A stretch of DNA of 64,000 nt from Echinometra lucunter (taxonomy: Eukaryota; Echinodermata; Echinoidea; Camarodonta; Echinometridae): the NCBI GenBank assembly GCA_029962745.1, contig CM057158.1, positions 17,270,743 to 17,334,742 on the forward strand, in the 5' to 3' direction. Both the position numbers and the translations under genes were made by a program. Under the pieces are notes generated by a model. It saw only the letters and a program-made list of their open reading frames with translations. It was not told where the DNA came from and ran no database searches. The number at the start of each line of letters is the position of its first letter. Within the stretch, counting starts at the first letter, position 1. Shown here one piece after another: positions 61,012 through 64,000 of the stretch.

Positions 61012-61547
61012 CGTAAATCCACTTTGAGGAGTGGGGGAGGGGGTGATAGACTTTTTTGCCAATTTTTTTTTCTGTCGAACTCACACTTAAGTATAAACAC
61101 ACGCCCACCCGCACAGATCCCCTTACACACATTTTTATTTTTATTTTCCAAGCGAGCGAAGCGAGCGAGCAAAAAATTACCACTTTTCTGGTTTTCAATC
61201 GCATTTTCAAATAGAAATTCTAAAATATGATGAGCGAGCCAAGCGAGCGAGCCAAAAATAAACACTTTTCTGTTTTTCAATTGCATTTTCAAAGAGAAAT
61301 TCTAAAATATAATGAGCGAGCGAACCAAAAATAACCACTTTTCTGGTTTTCAATCGCATTTTCAAATAGAAATTCTAAAATATGATGGTTGTTTATGACA
61401 GATTATTAAAAATTTTACTAACTGATTAATTCAAATATCATTTCTTCCTTAAAAAAATTGGGGGATATTTGTACACGCCACCCCTCTTGAAAAAGTGGGG
61501 GGATATATCCCCCATCCCCCCCCCCCCGGGATTTACGCCAATCGGGT
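61012..61547. mobile_element. hAT-like MITE relative with internal tandem units
   Basis: The ends CACCGGCGTAAATCC and, reversed, GATTGGCGTAAATCC. Inside are three tandem units of about 73-82 bp with CACTTTTCTGGTTTTCAATC and TAGAAATTCTAAAATATGAT, joined by variable GAGCGAGC linkers. The right part (TGTACACGCC, GGGGATATTTG) matches 63470-63540 in inverse orientation. No clear target duplication. Confidence 0.7.
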
Positions 61548-62774
61548 GATTGGAGAAAATTAGTCACTATAAAATGAACGTCGTTCAGTGCATTTTGCAA
61601 GATTTCAATTGAAACGAGTTTTTTTTTAAAGGTACATGTTGAAAAAAAAACTGAGGAGAAGAAGAAAGAGAAGGAATAGAGGAAGAACGGAAAGAGAGGA
61701 CTGGGGAGAGCCAAACACATTACCAGCTGCCAGCTGTAACATGCCTTACATATCAGATTTATTGTTATTTCCAGAGGAAATCGGTGAGATTTGATACTAA
61801 AACAATTATCCAATAAAAAAAAATCAATTTTCTGAAGATCAAGCATACTTCCTTCAGTCTGACAAGCTGTATGACAGGCTTAGCTGAAAAGCGTGGTTCT
61901 CTTTTTTGCTCTCTCTCTCTCTTTCTCTTTCCTTTTTTTTTTTTTTTGATCAAGCATATTTTGAAGAAAAAAATAATCTGTTTTCTTGTTTATTGATTGC
62001 TATCCAACCTTTTTCCCTTTTCATCTTTTGACGAATGAAGTCTAGGACTTGCTTCAATGTGATTATTTTTATCAGAAATCCGAGAGATGCTGTGATTTCG
62101 TCATAATAAATTACATTTCTAATTTGACAGCGTGTCCAATCCCATCCTACTGTATTGAAGCCTGCAGATTAAAGCGTGGGTTTGTCTGTGATAGCCATAA
62201 AACCGTCGGTGCAATTCTGAAAAGCTGGTCGTAGGCCTACATTTCAAAGTAAAAAGTCAGTTCATTGAAAAAAACATGAAGGATATGCAGTATGCATTTT
62301 TGCAAATACCATTTTCATTTTTTAAGCAAATATACTTCATTGATCACTGAAAGCATATTCACACCAATATTCATCAGGGCTTACCTTCTGCAGATGCTGT
62401 GTATATAATACAAGGTAATACAAAATCTATATACAAAGGAACGAAATTTACAAACACAACCAGCATAATCAAAAGAAATAGCGGGGCAAATGACATGGTA
62501 TACACATGTATATAGCAAGGGGGCGGTACATGAAGGGAAGCAACCAAACAAAATATTCGACGAATACGATCAAAGTCGTTTCATTTATTCGTTTTAGAGA
62601 AAAGTTGCCTGATATAGAATATAGGTATATGAGTCGGAGGGTCATGATACCCAGCAGTGATGTTTGGAGGCAGTATCATTAAATAAATAATTTATATACC
62701 ACAATTCTGCAAAAACGTTTGGAAATATAAGTATTTTGGGATTTTAAACAAGATTAGGATATAACAGAAATGTA
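61548..62774. other. No gene seen
   Basis: Polypurine and T-rich patches at 61620-61700 and 61905-61945. The 62400-62540 A-rich stretch could be another LINE-tail remnant but has no diagnostic sequence. Confidence 0.45.
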
Positions 62775-63026
62775 CACTCTTCGAAAAATGGTGCTGATTA
62801 GAAGCTTTTCTTGTCCCACGTTTGGAACCTTTAAAAGTTCTTCAAAGAACCACTAACAGCCTCTAAAGGTTCTCTAAAGGATTCTAAAGGGCACTTTAGA
62901 ATGGTTTACAAGGAATTTTTTGGGGTACTTGAAAAGATATAGAACCCTTAATTATAGAACCCACTTTTCTGGAGGTTCTAAATACGGGACAAAACAAGTT
63001 CTAACTGGCACATTTTTCTAAGAGAT
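62775..63026. mobile_element. MITE family A, copy 3 (uninterrupted)
   Basis: TA at 62773-62774, then CACTCTTCGAAAAATGGTGC; right end, reversed, begins ATCTCTTAGAAAAATGTGCC. The internal order (TTTGGAACCTTTAAAAGTTC ... GGAGGTTCTAAATACGGGAC) equals copy 1. It shows the pre-insertion structure for the TTAA element found in copy 1. Confidence 0.75.
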
Positions 63027-63187
63027 CCTCCGGAATATACGACTTTTAATCATGCCGAAACTATTATGATAACCCAATGTAAAAAGCAGTATTTAAGGTT
63101 AAAGTTAAAGTTTATACATTAATGTATAGTCAGTCGCATATGTACTGTCACAGGAAACATGATTTGTAAAGAATATATTATGAATAT

Positions 63188-63243
63188 GAATGAATGAATG
63201 AATGAATGAATGAATGAATGAATGAATGAATGAATGAATGAAT
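63188..63243. repeat. (TGAA)n microsatellite
   Basis: About 14 perfect TGAA units. Confidence 0.95.
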
Positions 63244-63469
63244 TACCGAAAAATCACAGTGATACATACATTTTGATAATTCAAAGTGATACATACATCT
63301 TGGTTCATGGGGCTAACAAAATAATAGCACATTATATGTAGAATTGAAAGAAAAGTTAAGTCTATATTTTTATTGCCCATATATTTAAATCATTATGATT
63401 GCTGCGTGATTCTACTTTTGTGATTTTCTTTATCATTTTAAAAAATAGCTTTCGAGAGAGGTATTTGAG

Positions 63470-63817
63470 CATTGGCGTAAATCCCGGGAGTATGGCGTGT
63501 ACAAATATCCCCCCTCATTTTAAGGAAAAATGATATTGTAGTTAATCAGTTGGTGAAATTTTTCATAAAAATGTCATAAACGACGGTCATATAGTGGAAT
63601 TGTCATTTGAAATGCTCTTAAAAAACAAAAAACAAAAAGTGTTTATTTTTCGATCGCTCTTAAAGTAAAAGAATAATTATTATAATGTGTGTGGGGGTCT
63701 GCTCGGGTGAGTAAGGGTGAGTGTGTGTGTGTGTGTGTGTGTATACTTAAGTTTGAGTTCACGCAAGAAATTTTGGCAAAAAAGTCGACCCCCCCCCCCC
63801 CCCACTTTACGCCTGTA
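63470..63817. mobile_element. hAT-like MITE with 8-bp target duplication
   Basis: The ends CATTGGCGTAAATC and, reversed, TACAGGCGTAAAGT are flanked by TATTTGAG (63462-63469) and TATTTCAG (63818-63825), 7 of 8 identical. Contains a (GT)n tract at 63721-63742 and poly-C near the right end. Left part is homologous, inverted, to the right part of 61012-61547. Confidence 0.75.
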
Positions 63818-64000
63818 TATTTCAGTAAATCTGTATAATATAGAGAGCTGAATAGGCTTGAACTCATAAGCGTTTTAGCCATTCGTCAGCAGACAGCCTG
63901 ATGTCAGGAAGTAAGTTGAAGAGTGATGACGACTGGGGGTAATGTGTCTTGTCATTACCATCCATTATGATGTCATGATACATCCCCTCATAAGCTCTGT

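Overview
The window is eukaryotic, intron-rich and repeat-rich: AT-rich DNA, spliced exons, dense microsatellites, many short inverted-repeat elements and decayed retroelement fragments. No ORF looks like an intact intronless gene. The one gene recognised and the repeat types suggest a marine deuterostome, most likely an echinoderm such as a sea urchin; this is inference and not proven by any single feature.

The only gene supported is the 3' half of a plus-strand class C orphan GPCR of the GPR158/GPR179 family. Four coding exons have compatible phases: 15040-15178 (TM5 into TM6), 17625-17730 (end of TM6 through TM7), 30643-30804 (intracellular linker; a second copy lies at 42014-42175) and 44858-45100 (coiled-coil start of the C-tail, then a stop). 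Upstream exons (ectodomain, TM1-4) were not found in bases 1-15039. A poly(A)-type signal lies at 46009-46018.

A 500-base run of N (32958-33457) splits two near-identical segments of about 10.9 kb, 22067-32957 and 33458-44338. Both ends of the duplication fall exactly on the gap edges, and the left copy stops inside the (CT)n microsatellite that the right copy reads through. This is the signature of two overlapping contigs, probably two haplotypes, that were not merged. The repeated GPCR exon is therefore probably one exon.

The rest is mobile-element debris. It includes a hAT-like MITE group with GGCGT termini and 8-bp target duplications (3883-4200, 13465-13776, 46098-46355, 63470-63817, relatives at 29813-30170, 41199-41540 and 61012-61547); a TA-flanked family built from TGCACC/GGTGCA motifs (15335-15667, 49560-50176, 55672-56037); a third family (5797-6332, 59309-59579, 62775-63026) whose first copy is split by a TTAA-flanked element; a second TTAA element (46912-47320); several foldback elements; a long-TIR element (56327-57198); LINE 3' remnants; a tRNA-derived SINE; a 62-bp near-perfect palindrome; an old ~130-bp tandem repeat (18990-19905); and a 0.7-kb polypyrimidine tract (59997-60712).

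No CRISPR array, operon, rRNA or intact tRNA gene was seen.
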